From assembly GCF_900094585.1 (NCBI RefSeq), contig NZ_FMAG01000001.1:372001-436000 (forward strand): DNA of 64,000 nt, written 5' to 3'. This DNA is from Martinezella multihospitum (lineage in GTDB: Bacteria; Pseudomonadota; Alphaproteobacteria; Rhizobiales; Rhizobiaceae). Positions within the stretch are counted from its first letter, which is position 1. Each line of letters opens with the position of its first letter. Positions 27,321 through 36,903 of this stretch are shown piece after piece. The position numbers were made by a program, and so were the translations under genes. The notes beneath the pieces were generated by a model. The model was not told where the DNA came from, ran no database searches, and saw nothing but the letters and a program-made list of their open reading frames with translations.

Positions 27321-28205
27321 ATGACATTTCAGCCAAGAATGCAGAACAAGATAGGAGGCTTTTCCGTCATCGGCGGCCTGCATCGCCGCTATTGGAACGG
27401 CATGGTTGCCGATATCTGGAACGTCAATTGTGCCGCACAGGCCGGTGGATATTATGTGGCGCGCGATCCGCGCCTGTTCATCCTTCTGGAACAACGCGGC
27501 GCCGGCACGACCAACGTTCGACCGTCGCCACGCGCGCAGGGCCGCCTTCAGGAATACGATAGCGGCCGCATCTCCTATATCCCCGCCGGCATGGAGCTCT
27601 GGGTGGATATGGCAGACGTCGAATTCGTGCGCCACCTTGATATTCACTTCGATGCGGAGATCCTCAGCCAGCGCCTGATGGAAAATATCGATCCGGCGCG
27701 GCTCGACCGGCCGCAGCTGCACTTCAACGACCCGCGGATGATGGCGCTCGCCGAACTCATCGCCGCCGAATGCGAAAACCCCGAGCCCTTGCACGATCTC
27801 TACGGCGATGGCCTGACGCTGTCGCTTTTGATCGACGTGTTGCAGTTGCGCGGAACCCAGCCCCGCAAGCGCAGCGGCCTGGCCACCTGGCAGCTGCGGC
27901 GCGCGGTCGACTATATCGAAGAGCATTGCACCCGGGCCATCCGGCTCGAGGAACTGGCGGCGCTAACCGGCCTCTCGCAATCGCATTTCAGCCACGCCTT
28001 CAAGGCGTCGACGGGCCTGCCGCCGCATCAATGGCAAACGCAGGCGAGGCTCGAACGGGCCAAGCAGCTTCTTCTGAACCGCGAAATGCCGCTAACGACG
28101 GTCGCCGTCGAAACCGGTTTTGCCGACCAAGCGCATTTCACCCGCGTCTTCCGCAAGAATGTCGGCACTGCGCCGGCCAGCTGGAAGCGCAGCAAGCTTG
28201 CCTGA
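27321..28205 (+). CDS. AraC-family regulator of the siderophore locus
   Basis: A 294-residue regulator with an N-terminal effector domain (cupin-like, about 1-180) and a C-terminal AraC DNA-binding domain: IRLEELAALTGLSQSHFSHAFKASTG and MPLTTVAVETGFADQAHFTRVFRKNVG. The HQW-QTQARLERAKQLL linker is typical of AraC/XylS proteins. ATG 27321 has GGAAG upstream. It lies 168 bases ahead of the TonB receptor on the same strand, as in loci where an AraC protein senses the ferric siderophore and activates receptor expression. That role is inferred. Confidence 0.9.
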   Translation: MTFQPRMQNKIGGFSVIGGLHRRYWNGMVADIWNVNCAAQAGGYYVARDPRLFILLEQRGAGTTNVRPSPRAQGRLQEYDSGRISYIPAGMELWVDMADVEFVRHLDIHFDAEILSQRLMENIDPARLDRPQLHFNDPRMMALAELIAAECENPEPLHDLYGDGLTLSLLIDVLQLRGTQPRKRSGLATWQLRRAVDYIEEHCTRAIRLEELAALTGLSQSHFSHAFKASTGLPPHQWQTQARLERAKQLLLNREMPLTTVAVETGFADQAHFTRVFRKNVGTAPASWKRSKLA

Positions 28206-28297
28206 AAACCACAGTCCGCGAGCAATTGTACATTTTGCGGAGAATTGCCCAAAAACATTCAATTTCCCTCGTGACAGACAAGCCGCATCTGTAAATA

Positions 28298-28312
28298 TGA
28301 GTTAATTGCTCA
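28298..28312 (+). promoter_or_regulatory. Candidate IRO box (RirA-type iron operator)
   Basis: TGA-N9-TCA at 28298-28312, extended to a palindrome with arms ATGAG and CTCAT (28297-28313). The IRO box consensus TGA-N9-TCA is the known RirA target before rhizobial iron-uptake genes. It lies about 60 bases before the receptor start. Confidence 0.6.
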
Positions 28313-28373
28313 TCTTATCGAGGGATCGGCTGCAGAGCCGAACGGGCGCAAGAATTCGGGACAATTGACGGAA

Positions 28374-30560
28374 ATGCAAGGATTGAAGCAGGACGTATCG
28401 CGAGCGCGGCTCATGGCGACGGGCGTAGCCATTATCGCGCTGCTGGCAGGCTCCAAGGTCATGGCGCAGGAAACGCCGACGGAGCTGCAGCCTCTGGTCA
28501 TCCAGGGTTCGCAGCAGAAGAGCGAAGACAGCGGCACCGCGCCGGTCAAGGGTTATGTCGCCAAGAAGACCACGGCGGGCTCGAAATCCGACACGCCGAT
28601 CACCGAAGTACCGCAATCGGTCTCGGTCATCGGCCAGCAGGAAATGCAGGATCGCGGCATCACCAACAAGGTGGACGAAGCGCTGCGCTATACGCCCGGC
28701 GTCACCGCACAGCCTTTCGGCAATGATGGCGATACCGACTGGTTCTACATTCGCGGCTTCGACGCGACGCAGAGCGGCGTCTTCATGAATGGCCTCACGC
28801 TCTACAGCTACGGCTTCGGCGGCTTCCAGATCGATCCTTACATGCTCGAACGCGTTGAAGTGCTGAAAGGCCCCTCTTCCGTGCTTTACGGCGGCGCCAA
28901 TCCGGGCGGCCTCGTCAACATGGTCCGCAAAGAACCGACGGACACTCCCCAGTATTCGACCGAGATCGGCATCAACAACCTCGGCAATGCCTTCGTCGGC
29001 TTCGACTTCTCCGACAAGCTTTCGGCCGATGGCGTCTATCGCTATCGCCTGACCGGCAAGATTGCCGGCGGCGACACCTATAGCGACGGCACCCACGATC
29101 TGCGTGGCTTCATCATGCCGCAGGTCACCATTTCGCCGGATGAATCCACTAAGCTGACCGTCTTTGCCATGCTGAGCGGCCTTGACGAAATCCACAGCGG
29201 CAACGGTTTCTTCCCCTATGTCGGCACCGTCGTCGATGCGCCATTCGGCAAGATCAAGCGCGATGCCTTCTATGGCGAACGCAGCATCGACAATCTCAAA
29301 TATGCCCAGCAGATGCTCGGCTACGAATTCTCGCACGACTTCGACGGCGGCTGGACCGTGTCGCAGAACGCGCGCTACGGTCACCTCTACAAGCGCGAGG
29401 AAGGCCCCTATCTGAACGGCTATGTCGACGGCAATCCGCTCAGCCCGGGCTATAACGATCCGAACTACATGCTGAACCGCATCGGCTTCTTCGAGCGCTC
29501 CAAGGTCGATACCTTCTCCGTCGACACCCGCGCGGAAAACAAATTCGACACCGGCCCGATCAGCCATGATTTCCTGATCGGCACCGACTATTCGATCTAC
29601 CGCCTCGACCAGATCCAGGCCTGCTGCGGCGCCAACCCGATCAGCGCCACCAACCCGGTCTACGGCACGCCGCAGGGAACCAACTTCGTCTACCTCAATC
29701 AGGTCATGACGCAACAGCAGCTCGGCATCTACACGCAAGACCAGATGCGCTTCGGCGATGGTTGGCTGGTGACCCTCAACGGCCGTTACGACTTCGTCGA
29801 CACCAATTCCGACTCGAAGGTCGGCACGAGCTACAAGTCGAACGCATCAGCGCCAAGCGGCCGCGCGGGCCTCGCTTACGAGTTTTCCAACGGCATCACA
29901 CCCTATGTCAGCGCCGGCACCTTCTTCAATCCTCTGATCGGCACCAGTGTTACCGGCGGCGGCCTGACCCCGGAAAAGGGCGAGCAGTATGAAGCCGGCA
30001 TCAAGTATGAGCCCGACTTCATCGACGGCCTGTTCACGGCGTCCATCTTCCAGATAGACCGCAAGAACATGGCGCTGACCGATCCGGTCACCTTCCTGCA
30101 GCGCCAGGTCGGCGAGGTCCGCTCGCGCGGTGTCGAATTCGAAGGCAAGGTCAATCTGGATGACAATTGGAAGCTGCTTGGCTCCTACTCCTACACTGAT
30201 CTGACGATCACCAAGGACCTCGACTCCTCCATCATCGGCAACTCGCCTTATCTGGTGCCGAATTCCACCGCATCCCTCTGGCTCGACTACGCCTTCACGA
30301 GCGATGCCCTCGAAGGGCTCAGCATCGGCGCCGGCGTGCGCTACCAGGGCAAGTCCTGGGCAGACCAGGCCAATACGCTGCGCGTACCTTCGGCAACGCT
30401 CTTCGATGCGGGTATCCGCTACGAGAAGAAGGGTTGGGGTGCTGCACTCAACGTCTCGAACCTGTTCGACAAGGAATATGTCTCGGGTTGCGCCGGCGAG
30501 AATGTCTGCGGTTACGGCGAGGCGAGAACCATCACCTTCAAGCTCAGCAAGAAGTGGTAA
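28374..30560 (+). CDS. TonB-dependent siderophore receptor (FhuA/FoxA-like)
   Basis: An outer-membrane ferric-siderophore receptor of 728 residues from ATG 28374; a TTG three codons earlier is possible. The signal peptide ends near VMAQ. A TonB-box-like LQPLVIQGS follows, then the plug domain (TEVPQSVSVIGQQEMQDRGI, YTPGVTAQPFGNDGDTDWFYIRGFDA, RVEVLKGPSSVLYGGANPGGLVN) and the beta barrel ending in a Trp after aromatic strands (ARTITFKLSKKW). The paired Cys near the C-terminus (CAGENVCGYGEARTIT) is FhuA-like, pointing to a hydroxamate siderophore. The exact ligand is unknown. Confidence 0.93.
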   Translation: MQGLKQDVSRARLMATGVAIIALLAGSKVMAQETPTELQPLVIQGSQQKSEDSGTAPVKGYVAKKTTAGSKSDTPITEVPQSVSVIGQQEMQDRGITNKVDEALRYTPGVTAQPFGNDGDTDWFYIRGFDATQSGVFMNGLTLYSYGFGGFQIDPYMLERVEVLKGPSSVLYGGANPGGLVNMVRKEPTDTPQYSTEIGINNLGNAFVGFDFSDKLSADGVYRYRLTGKIAGGDTYSDGTHDLRGFIMPQVTISPDESTKLTVFAMLSGLDEIHSGNGFFPYVGTVVDAPFGKIKRDAFYGERSIDNLKYAQQMLGYEFSHDFDGGWTVSQNARYGHLYKREEGPYLNGYVDGNPLSPGYNDPNYMLNRIGFFERSKVDTFSVDTRAENKFDTGPISHDFLIGTDYSIYRLDQIQACCGANPISATNPVYGTPQGTNFVYLNQVMTQQQLGIYTQDQMRFGDGWLVTLNGRYDFVDTNSDSKVGTSYKSNASAPSGRAGLAYEFSNGITPYVSAGTFFNPLIGTSVTGGGLTPEKGEQYEAGIKYEPDFIDGLFTASIFQIDRKNMALTDPVTFLQRQVGEVRSRGVEFEGKVNLDDNWKLLGSYSYTDLTITKDLDSSIIGNSPYLVPNSTASLWLDYAFTSDALEGLSIGAGVRYQGKSWADQANTLRVPSATLFDAGIRYEKKGWGAALNVSNLFDKEYVSGCAGENVCGYGEARTITFKLSKKW

Positions 30561-30608
30561 GTTGAGGATTAAAGTATACTTTCATTCTCGATCATGGCAA
30601 AGAGCCGG

Positions 30609-30628
30609 GGATTGCCACAAGGCAATCC
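30609..30628 (+). repeat. Hairpin in the receptor to binding-protein gap
   Basis: GGATTGCC-ACAA-GGCAATCC is an 8-bp perfect stem, 48 bases after the receptor stop. No U-tract follows, so it may be an attenuator or RNA-stability element that lets receptor mRNA outnumber the transport genes. A palindrome AAAGTATACTTT lies just upstream at 30571-30582. Confidence 0.45.
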
Positions 30629-30752
30629 TCGAACTCGTTTCAAATCGAAGGCAACGTTTACGCATGACGACGCAGTGGCTGCAGCGAATTTACCGCTTCG
30701 GCGCGGGGATGCTTGCCCAGCCACCGTGCTGCAGCCTGGTCGGCTATTTCCC

Positions 30753-31646
30753 ATGACCGCAGGAAACGCTCATAAACTGTCGCGAAGACAGTTCCTTGCG
30801 ATGGCAGGAGCGGGCGCGACTGCCGGCCTGACGCCGGCGCGCGCGGCGACGAGCCCGCGTGTGGCGACGCTCGATTGGGCCATTCTGGAAACCCTGCTGG
30901 CGATCGGCGCCAATGTGGTTGCCGGTACCGAACTGCTGCAATTCCGAGACGTTGCCGTCACCCCCATCATTCCAGCGGGCGTTGCCGATCTCGGGCTGCG
31001 AGGCACGCCGAATTTCGAAGTCCTTTATTCCGCCAGGCCGGATCTGATCTTCAATTCCAATTTCTACGCCTGGGCCGACGATCGCATGCGGCTGATCGCA
31101 CCGGTCGAGAGCCATGCCATTTATCAGCCCGGAGCAAGCCCCTATCAACGTTCCGAGCAGGCAACGCTTGCGATCGGCGAGCGGCTCGGACTTACGACCG
31201 GTCGTGCCCTCGTCGATGCCACGCGCGAAAAGCTCGAAGCCTATCGCGCCAGTTTCAGCAAGGGCGATCATCGGCCGATCCTGCCCATCAATCTGGGCGA
31301 CGCCAGGCACTTTCGTGTCTTCGGCTCCGACAGCATGTTCGGGGAAGTTCTGACCCGCACCGGCCTGACCAATGCCTGGCCGGACTTGACGAGTTATTCG
31401 GCGACCGCACCCGTCGGCATCGAGCGACTCGCCGCCATGCCGGACGCCTGGATCGTCCTCATCCCACCGCATCCGGCCGAAGCTCTGGCGGAACTCCAGC
31501 AAAGCGCATTCTGGAATGCGCTTCCGCCGGTACGGCAAGGTCGTGTCCTCATGCTCGGCTCGATCAATCCCTATGGCGCGCTGTCGGCGGCAGAACGCTT
31601 CGCCGATCTCCTTGCAGGAGGGCTCAACCGTGCATGGAATGGTTGA
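30753..31646 (+). CDS. Iron-siderophore ABC transporter substrate-binding protein (FhuD-like, Tat signal)
   Basis: A 297-residue periplasmic binding protein from ATG 30753; the longer frame upstream is intergenic. The N-terminus has a twin-arginine signal (SRRQFLAM, residues about 10-17) and an AxA cleavage site (TPARAA). The body follows the FhuD/FecB pattern: RVATLDWAILETLLAIGA, RPDLIFNSNFYAW, and a short two-lobe fold. It would hand ferric siderophore to the fused permease. Tat export implies folding before export. No clear Shine-Dalgarno sequence precedes it. Confidence 0.86.
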   Translation: MTAGNAHKLSRRQFLAMAGAGATAGLTPARAATSPRVATLDWAILETLLAIGANVVAGTELLQFRDVAVTPIIPAGVADLGLRGTPNFEVLYSARPDLIFNSNFYAWADDRMRLIAPVESHAIYQPGASPYQRSEQATLAIGERLGLTTGRALVDATREKLEAYRASFSKGDHRPILPINLGDARHFRVFGSDSMFGEVLTRTGLTNAWPDLTSYSATAPVGIERLAAMPDAWIVLIPPHPAEALAELQQSAFWNALPPVRQGRVLMLGSINPYGALSAAERFADLLAGGLNRAWNG

Positions 31647-33630
31647 TCGGCCTGTGATTGCCCAAGACAAATCGCTGGCACGCAATGGCGCCCTGCTCGG
31701 TGCCATCTGTGCCCTTGCCTTTGCGGCGCTCCTCTTCCTGCGGCCACAGCTTGCTGCCGATGTGCACGAGGCGGCGACCCTCAACCATATCCTGTTGATC
31801 GATAGCCTGTTGCCGCGCTCGATGATCGCAGTCATCGCCGGCGCGGCACTCGGCCTTTCCGGTGCTCTGTTGCAAAGGGTGCTGCGCAATCCGATCGCCG
31901 ACGCCTCGACACTCGGGATCGCCGCCGGCTCGCAGCTGGCGATGACGATCGCCGTCGGGCTCTTTCCGTTGCTGATCGGCCTGCCGCGGGAGATCTCCGC
32001 CTTTGCCGGCGGGCTCGCGGCGGTCCTGATCGTTCTGGCATTGAGCTGGCGGCGTGGTCTCGACCCGGTGACGGTGGCGCTATGCGGCATGATGGTGACG
32101 TTGGTTGCAACCGCACTTAGCGTCACGATCATTCTCGCACGCGGCGAATATGCCATGTCCGTCTTCATCTGGGGCGCGGGCGCGCTGAACCAGCAAAGCT
32201 GGGATGGCGTCATCACGCTCGCGCCGCGTCTGGTCATCGGCTTTGCCGCCGCATTGATATTGGTCCGTCCTTTGACAGTGATGAGCCTGGACGACAGCAG
32301 CGCCAAGAACCTCGGCCTTGCATTGCACGGCATGCGCCTCGCCGTTCTGGCGCTTGCCGTCTGGCTGGCGGCTTCGGTGACGGCGCAGGTCGGCATCATC
32401 GGCTTTCTTGGGCTTGCCGCACCTCACATTGCCAGATTCTGCGGCGCGCGGCGCACCCGGCAGCTGCTGATCGCCGCCCCCATCGCCGGCGCCGGCCTCC
32501 TGTTTCTGACGGATTGCGCGGTGCAGCTCCTTTCGCCGGGGTTCACCGATCTCGCTCCGACGGGAGCAGCGACCGCGCTCCTTGGCGGACCGCTCCTATT
32601 GCTGCTTCCGCGGCGCCTGCATTCCGGCAATCCGCTCCGCGCCGATGGCGGTCCTCGGGCACGGCTGACTATCGCAGCACCGGGACGAGCGCTTGCTTTG
32701 CTTGCGCTCGGCTTCGTTCTCCTGATCCTTTTTGTTCTGTCGGTCGGGCGCAGCTTCGATGGCTGGCACGTGGCGATCGGCAGCCAGTTCCGGGAACTTC
32801 TGCCTTTCCGCCTGCCGCGCACCGTCGTTGCGGCGACGGCCGGCGCGATGCTCGCCGCAGCTGGCTTTATCATGCAGCGCCTCACCGCTAATCCGCTCGC
32901 AAGCCCTGAGGTCCTGGGTGTGAGCGCCGGCGGCGGTGCGGGCCTGACGATCGCGCTCTTCCTCTTTGCATTTCCGTCACCGGCCATCACGATTACGGCA
33001 ATGACGGTCGGCGCACTGATTGCATTCCTTGCCATGATGGCATTCAGCGCGCGCGGCAGCTTCGACCCCGAGCGACTGCTGCTTTCGGGCGTCGCCATCG
33101 GCGCCCTCTGCATGGCAATCGTCTCGGTTGTTCTCTCTCGCGGCGATCTGCGCGCCTATCTCCTGCTGACCTGGCTGTCAGGCTCCACCAATCGGGCCGG
33201 CTCCTTCGAAGCCTGGACCGGCATCATTTCGGCCGCCCTCCTCATTCCGGTATTGCCCGTCCTGCGACGGTGGTTCGATGTGCTGCCGCTCGGCGGCGAC
33301 GTTTCGCGCTCCGTCGGCCTCTCGGTTGCGGCAAGCCGCCTCACTCTGGCGGTTCTTGCGGCCCTCCTGACTGCGATCCCCTCTTTCCTCGTCGGCCCAC
33401 TCAGCCTGACCGGGCTGATCGCGCCGCATCTTGGGCGCCTCATCGGCTTTCGCAGCACCGTCAAACAGTTGGGCGCGAGCTTGTTGCTTGGCGCCATGCT
33501 GCTCGTGCTGGCCGATTGGCTGTCGCGCATTGTGATCTTTCCCTATGAGGTTCCCGTCGGCCTGTTCGCGGCCCTGATCGGCGGCCCCTATCTCATCTGG
33601 TTCCTGACCCGCAAGGAGACAAAGAAATGA
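31630..33630 (+). CDS. FhuB-type fused iron-siderophore permease
   Basis: A 666-residue inner-membrane permease made of two tandem FecCD domains, the FhuB arrangement (E. coli FhuB is 660 residues). Each half has the conserved loop that docks the ATPase (GIIGFLGLAAPHIAR in the first, GPLSLTGLIAPHLGR in the second) and about ten hydrophobic helices. I chose GTG 31630 because AGGAGGG lies seven bases upstream; ATG 31639 is the alternative. It overlaps the binding-protein gene by 17 bases. No FhuC-type ATPase gene is present in this locus. Confidence 0.9.
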   Translation: MHGMVDRPVIAQDKSLARNGALLGAICALAFAALLFLRPQLAADVHEAATLNHILLIDSLLPRSMIAVIAGAALGLSGALLQRVLRNPIADASTLGIAAGSQLAMTIAVGLFPLLIGLPREISAFAGGLAAVLIVLALSWRRGLDPVTVALCGMMVTLVATALSVTIILARGEYAMSVFIWGAGALNQQSWDGVITLAPRLVIGFAAALILVRPLTVMSLDDSSAKNLGLALHGMRLAVLALAVWLAASVTAQVGIIGFLGLAAPHIARFCGARRTRQLLIAAPIAGAGLLFLTDCAVQLLSPGFTDLAPTGAATALLGGPLLLLLPRRLHSGNPLRADGGPRARLTIAAPGRALALLALGFVLLILFVLSVGRSFDGWHVAIGSQFRELLPFRLPRTVVAATAGAMLAAAGFIMQRLTANPLASPEVLGVSAGGGAGLTIALFLFAFPSPAITITAMTVGALIAFLAMMAFSARGSFDPERLLLSGVAIGALCMAIVSVVLSRGDLRAYLLLTWLSGSTNRAGSFEAWTGIISAALLIPVLPVLRRWFDVLPLGGDVSRSVGLSVAASRLTLAVLAALLTAIPSFLVGPLSLTGLIAPHLGRLIGFRSTVKQLGASLLLGAMLLVLADWLSRIVIFPYEVPVGLFAALIGGPYLIWFLTRKETKK

Positions 33631-34682
33631 TGCATGCAAGGGATTTCACCGCTTGCGGCGTGGCGACCCACAAGGATGCCGGTCAGTTGCTGGAGCAGTT
33701 CTGCGCGCGTTTTGCCGAACATGTCACCATCACGCGGAGCGAGGCCGGCGCCCGTCTCGAGACCGTCATCGGCAGCGCCGATATCGCCGTCAGCAACGAT
33801 CGTCTCGACATCAAGCTGCGTTGCCCCACGGCAGCCATGCTCTTCACGATCCGCAGCATGGTCGCCGAAAACCTGTTCGAACTCTCCACCAGCAACACAC
33901 TCGCCCTCAGCTGGGCCGATGGGCCGCAGCCGTCTGCCATACCGAACTTCCGCGAGATCAGCGTCGTCGATGCCTACGACATTACCCCGCATATGCGCCG
34001 TGTCGTAGTGGCAACCGATGACGCCAAGCATTTCGTCGAGGGCGGCCTGCATGTGCGCCTCCTCATTCCGCCGAAGGGCCGCGAGCCGGTCTGGCCACAT
34101 ACGGAGCCGGACGGCCGCATCCATTGGCCGAAGAGCGATGATGCGCTGACCATCCGCGCCTATACAATCCGCAGCATCGATCTTGACCGCGGCGAGATGA
34201 ACATCGATTTCGTCGTGCATGAAGGCGACAACGTGCCGGGAGCGACCTGGGCGATGACTGCGCGCCGCGGCGATCGTGCCGGCTTGATCGGCCCCGGTGG
34301 CGGCGGCGTGCCGGCGGCGCGCAAGCTCATTCTTGCTGGCGACGAAACCGCGCTGCCGGCCATTGCTCGCATCGCAGCCTCCGTGCCTGCCGATGCCGAG
34401 CTGCGCATCGTTCTCGAGGTCGCCGGCAAACAAGAAGAGCAGCCGCTGACATCAAGCGCATCGATGGATATTACCTGGCTGCATCGCAATGGCGCCGCTG
34501 CCGGGGCGACGGATACGCTTGAACGCATCCTGCGCGAGATCGTGCCTGCAACCGATCCCGATACCTTTGTCTGGGCCGCATGTGAGCAAAAACAGGCCCG
34601 CGCCATCCGCACCTTCCTCAAGAGCAAGCTCGCGAGGGATGCCGGCACCTTCAGTATCGCGGCCTACTGGCAGAACTGCTGA
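33627..34682 (+). CDS. DUF2218-siderophore-interacting protein fusion
   Basis: A 351-residue cytoplasmic protein with two parts. Residues about 10-95 form a DUF2218-type domain (ARLETVIGSADIAVSNDRLDIKLRC ... LFTIRSMVAENLFEL). Residues about 105-351 are a SIP-family ferric-siderophore reductase with RAYTIR (flavin), ILAGDETALPAIARIA and a C-terminal IAAYWQNC. It overlaps the permease stop (ATGA), so it is the last gene of the uptake operon. It is a second SIP besides the one at 24092-24865. Confidence 0.9.
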   Translation: MMHARDFTACGVATHKDAGQLLEQFCARFAEHVTITRSEAGARLETVIGSADIAVSNDRLDIKLRCPTAAMLFTIRSMVAENLFELSTSNTLALSWADGPQPSAIPNFREISVVDAYDITPHMRRVVVATDDAKHFVEGGLHVRLLIPPKGREPVWPHTEPDGRIHWPKSDDALTIRAYTIRSIDLDRGEMNIDFVVHEGDNVPGATWAMTARRGDRAGLIGPGGGGVPAARKLILAGDETALPAIARIAASVPADAELRIVLEVAGKQEEQPLTSSASMDITWLHRNGAAAGATDTLERILREIVPATDPDTFVWAACEQKQARAIRTFLKSKLARDAGTFSIAAYWQNC

Positions 34683-34717
34683 GAAATTAGCCAGAAGGCA
34701 ACTGATATGATCAAAAT

Positions 34718-34742
34718 TTAGGCCGAATTTTAATTCGCCTAA
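34718..34742 (+). terminator. Inverted repeat between the siderophore operon and nasT
   Basis: TTAGG-C-CGAATT-TT-AATTCG-CCTAA is nearly perfect, with one bulged C, in a very AT-rich stretch. It starts 36 bases after the SIP stop and is followed by TATTTC. It probably ends the siderophore operon, but could also be an operator for nasT. Confidence 0.45.
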
Positions 34743-34795
34743 TATTTCATCGAACGGCCCTTGCCCGCTTTGCTGCATTGCGTCATAAAGACGGC

Positions 34796-35383
34796 ATGAG
34801 CCGTCTCGATCTGACCATTCTTGTGATCGATGAAAATGCGATCCGCGCCTCGATCATCGAGGAGGGTTTGCGGGAGGCTGGCCATGCGCGGGTGACGGTC
34901 ATCCACGAAGTGCAGGGCGTCGCACGCACGATCGAGACGCTTCGTCCCGACGTCATCATTATCGATCTCGAAAATCCGAATCGCGACATGATGGAGCATC
35001 TGTTTCAGCTGACGCGGACGGTAGGGCGGCCCATCGCCATGTTCGTCGATCGCTCCGACACCGCCTCGATCGAAGCGGCAGTCGAGGCCGGCGTATCGGC
35101 CTATATCGTCGACGGCCTCAAGAAGGAACGGGTCAAGCCGATCCTCGATATGGCTGTCAGCCGCTTCAATGCCTTCAGCCGGCTGCAGCGAGAGCTGGCG
35201 GACGCCAAGTCGGCGCTTGAAGAGCGCAAGATCGTCGAGCGGGCCAAGGGTATCTTGATGAAGATGCGCGGCCTTTCGGAAGACGAAGCCTTCGCGCTGC
35301 TGCGACAGACGGCCATGAACGAGAAGAAGAAGATGTCCGAGATCGCGCAAAGCGTCGTGACGGCAGCGGGGTTGCTGATGTGA
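34796..35383 (+). CDS. nasT: NasT-type ANTAR antitermination regulator
   Basis: A 195-residue two-domain regulator from ATG 34796. Residues about 1-125 are a receiver-like domain (TILVIDENAIR, VIIIDLENPN) that lacks the conserved Lys near its end, as in NasT proteins that are not phosphorylated. Residues about 130-190 are an ANTAR RNA-binding domain (ALEERKIVERAKGILMKMRGLSEDEAFALLRQTAM). In the family NasT binds a hairpin in nas-operon leaders and prevents termination; NasS holds it inactive without nitrate. The nasS-like gene follows and a matching leader lies at 36931-37062. Confidence 0.93.
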   Translation: MSRLDLTILVIDENAIRASIIEEGLREAGHARVTVIHEVQGVARTIETLRPDVIIIDLENPNRDMMEHLFQLTRTVGRPIAMFVDRSDTASIEAAVEAGVSAYIVDGLKKERVKPILDMAVSRFNAFSRLQRELADAKSALEERKIVERAKGILMKMRGLSEDEAFALLRQTAMNEKKKMSEIAQSVVTAAGLLM

Positions 35384-35432
35384 GCGTACTGAGCCCCATC
35401 TTGCCCGCCGCCTTGAGAGGGGAGGCATCGGA

Positions 35433-36737
35433 GTGAATATGAGAGTGCAAGCAGCCCGTTCCGCCAAAGCCCGACAGGTGGGCGACAGCAATCCTTCGGC
35501 GCCTGCCCAGATTACCAGCGAAGGCCCGCGTACATTGCGCGCAGGCTTCATTCCGCTCGTTGATGCATCTGTCCTGATTGCGGCTGCCGAGTTCGGCTTC
35601 GCCCGCAAGGAGGGGATCGCCCTCGATCTCGTCAAGGACGTCTCCTGGGCCAATGTCCGCGACCGGCTTGCCTTTCGCCAGTTCGACATCGCCCATATGC
35701 TCTCGCCGATGCCGGTCGCGGCGATGCTCGGGCTGGGCTCGAACCCCTCGCCCACGATTACGCCATTCTCTCTCGGTTGCGGCGGCAACGCCATCACTCT
35801 GTCGACGCGACTGTTCGACCGCATGTGCGAAGAAACAGGTCTCTCCGATCAGGCAAGCGCACTGGAAAATTCGCAGGCACTTGCGACAGTGGTCGACACC
35901 ATGAAGGCGCGCGGGGAGCAGCCGCCGACGCTTGGCATGACCTATCCCTTCTCGTCGCATAATTACGAATTCCGCTATTGGCTGGCCGCCGGCGGCATCG
36001 ATCCGGACCGGGACGTGAAGCTGGTCGTCGTGCCGCCGCCTCTCACATCCGATGCGCTTGCTGCCGGCGCCATCGATGGCTTCTGCGTCGGCGCACCCTG
36101 GAACATGGTCGCATCCGAACGTGGCGTCGGCCGCATCGTCGCGGCCAAACAGGATATCTGGCCCTCCGCGCCGGAAAAGGTGATCGGCATGCGCCCGGAA
36201 TGGGCCGAAAGCCATCCCGAAACCGTTTCCCGCCTCATCGTGGCACTCGACGCGGCAGCGCGCTGGTGCGACCGGGCGGAAAATCATGATGCCCTCGCCG
36301 AAGCGCTTGCCGATCAGCGCTATATCGCGGCCCCCGTGCACATCATCCGCCATGTGCTGGCGGGCGAATTCAATCTTGATGCGAGGGGCCATCGCCGCAT
36401 CATCGACAGATATTTCAGTTTCCATGGCGGCTTTGCCAACTATCCGCGTCCGAGCCAGGCGCTTTGGATCTTCAGCCAGATGATACGCTGGGGGCAAAGC
36501 GCATTTTCCGAGCAGAACATGAAGATGGCAGCCTCGGCCTACCGTTCTGACCTCTATCGGCTGGCGCTCGGCAACGAGGCGTCACCCGATGATGCCGATA
36601 TCCGTATCGAGGGCGACGGGGATGGCGACCGCTTCATGGACGGCCATATCTTCGATCCAGCGGAGATCGCCGCCTATGTCGCCGGATTTGCCGTGAAAAC
36701 GACAAGCGCGACGCGGTCTTCGAGCGACGACATCTAG
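35433..36737 (+). CDS. nasS: NasS-type nitrate sensor (NrtA/CmpA-like, no signal peptide)
   Basis: A 434-residue protein homologous to nitrate-binding NrtA, but its N-terminus is polar with no Sec or Tat signal. That points to the cytoplasmic sensor NasS, which sequesters NasT until nitrate or nitrite binds. The NrtA-type core is visible: LRAGFIPLVDASVLIAAAEFGFARKEGI, RYWLAAGGIDPDRDVKLVVVPPP, GFCVGAPWN. Start GTG 35433 has GGAGG at eight bases; ATG 35439 is possible. It is co-oriented with nasT and about 50 bases after it, in the order T-S. Confidence 0.88.
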   Translation: MNMRVQAARSAKARQVGDSNPSAPAQITSEGPRTLRAGFIPLVDASVLIAAAEFGFARKEGIALDLVKDVSWANVRDRLAFRQFDIAHMLSPMPVAAMLGLGSNPSPTITPFSLGCGGNAITLSTRLFDRMCEETGLSDQASALENSQALATVVDTMKARGEQPPTLGMTYPFSSHNYEFRYWLAAGGIDPDRDVKLVVVPPPLTSDALAAGAIDGFCVGAPWNMVASERGVGRIVAAKQDIWPSAPEKVIGMRPEWAESHPETVSRLIVALDAAARWCDRAENHDALAEALADQRYIAAPVHIIRHVLAGEFNLDARGHRRIIDRYFSFHGGFANYPRPSQALWIFSQMIRWGQSAFSEQNMKMAASAYRSDLYRLALGNEASPDDADIRIEGDGDGDRFMDGHIFDPAEIAAYVAGFAVKTTSATRSSSDDI

Positions 36738-36903
36738 CCTCCAGTTATGCTGCGCTGCACAGAATAAGCGCAGGATCGAAAGCCGAGCGAGCGGCATCCG
36801 CTCAAAATATTTGCAGAAATCGCAACTGCCCGCAAAGCGAGCCGTCGAACCATCCTCCTAAATAATCGAGTAATTACAATGCCATGACATCGCCGTGAAA
36901 AAC

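Noticed and set aside
28374..30560. Large minus-strand ORF opposite the receptor (about 28302-29738)
   Set aside because: Antisense shadow; the plus strand encodes an unambiguous TonB-dependent receptor.
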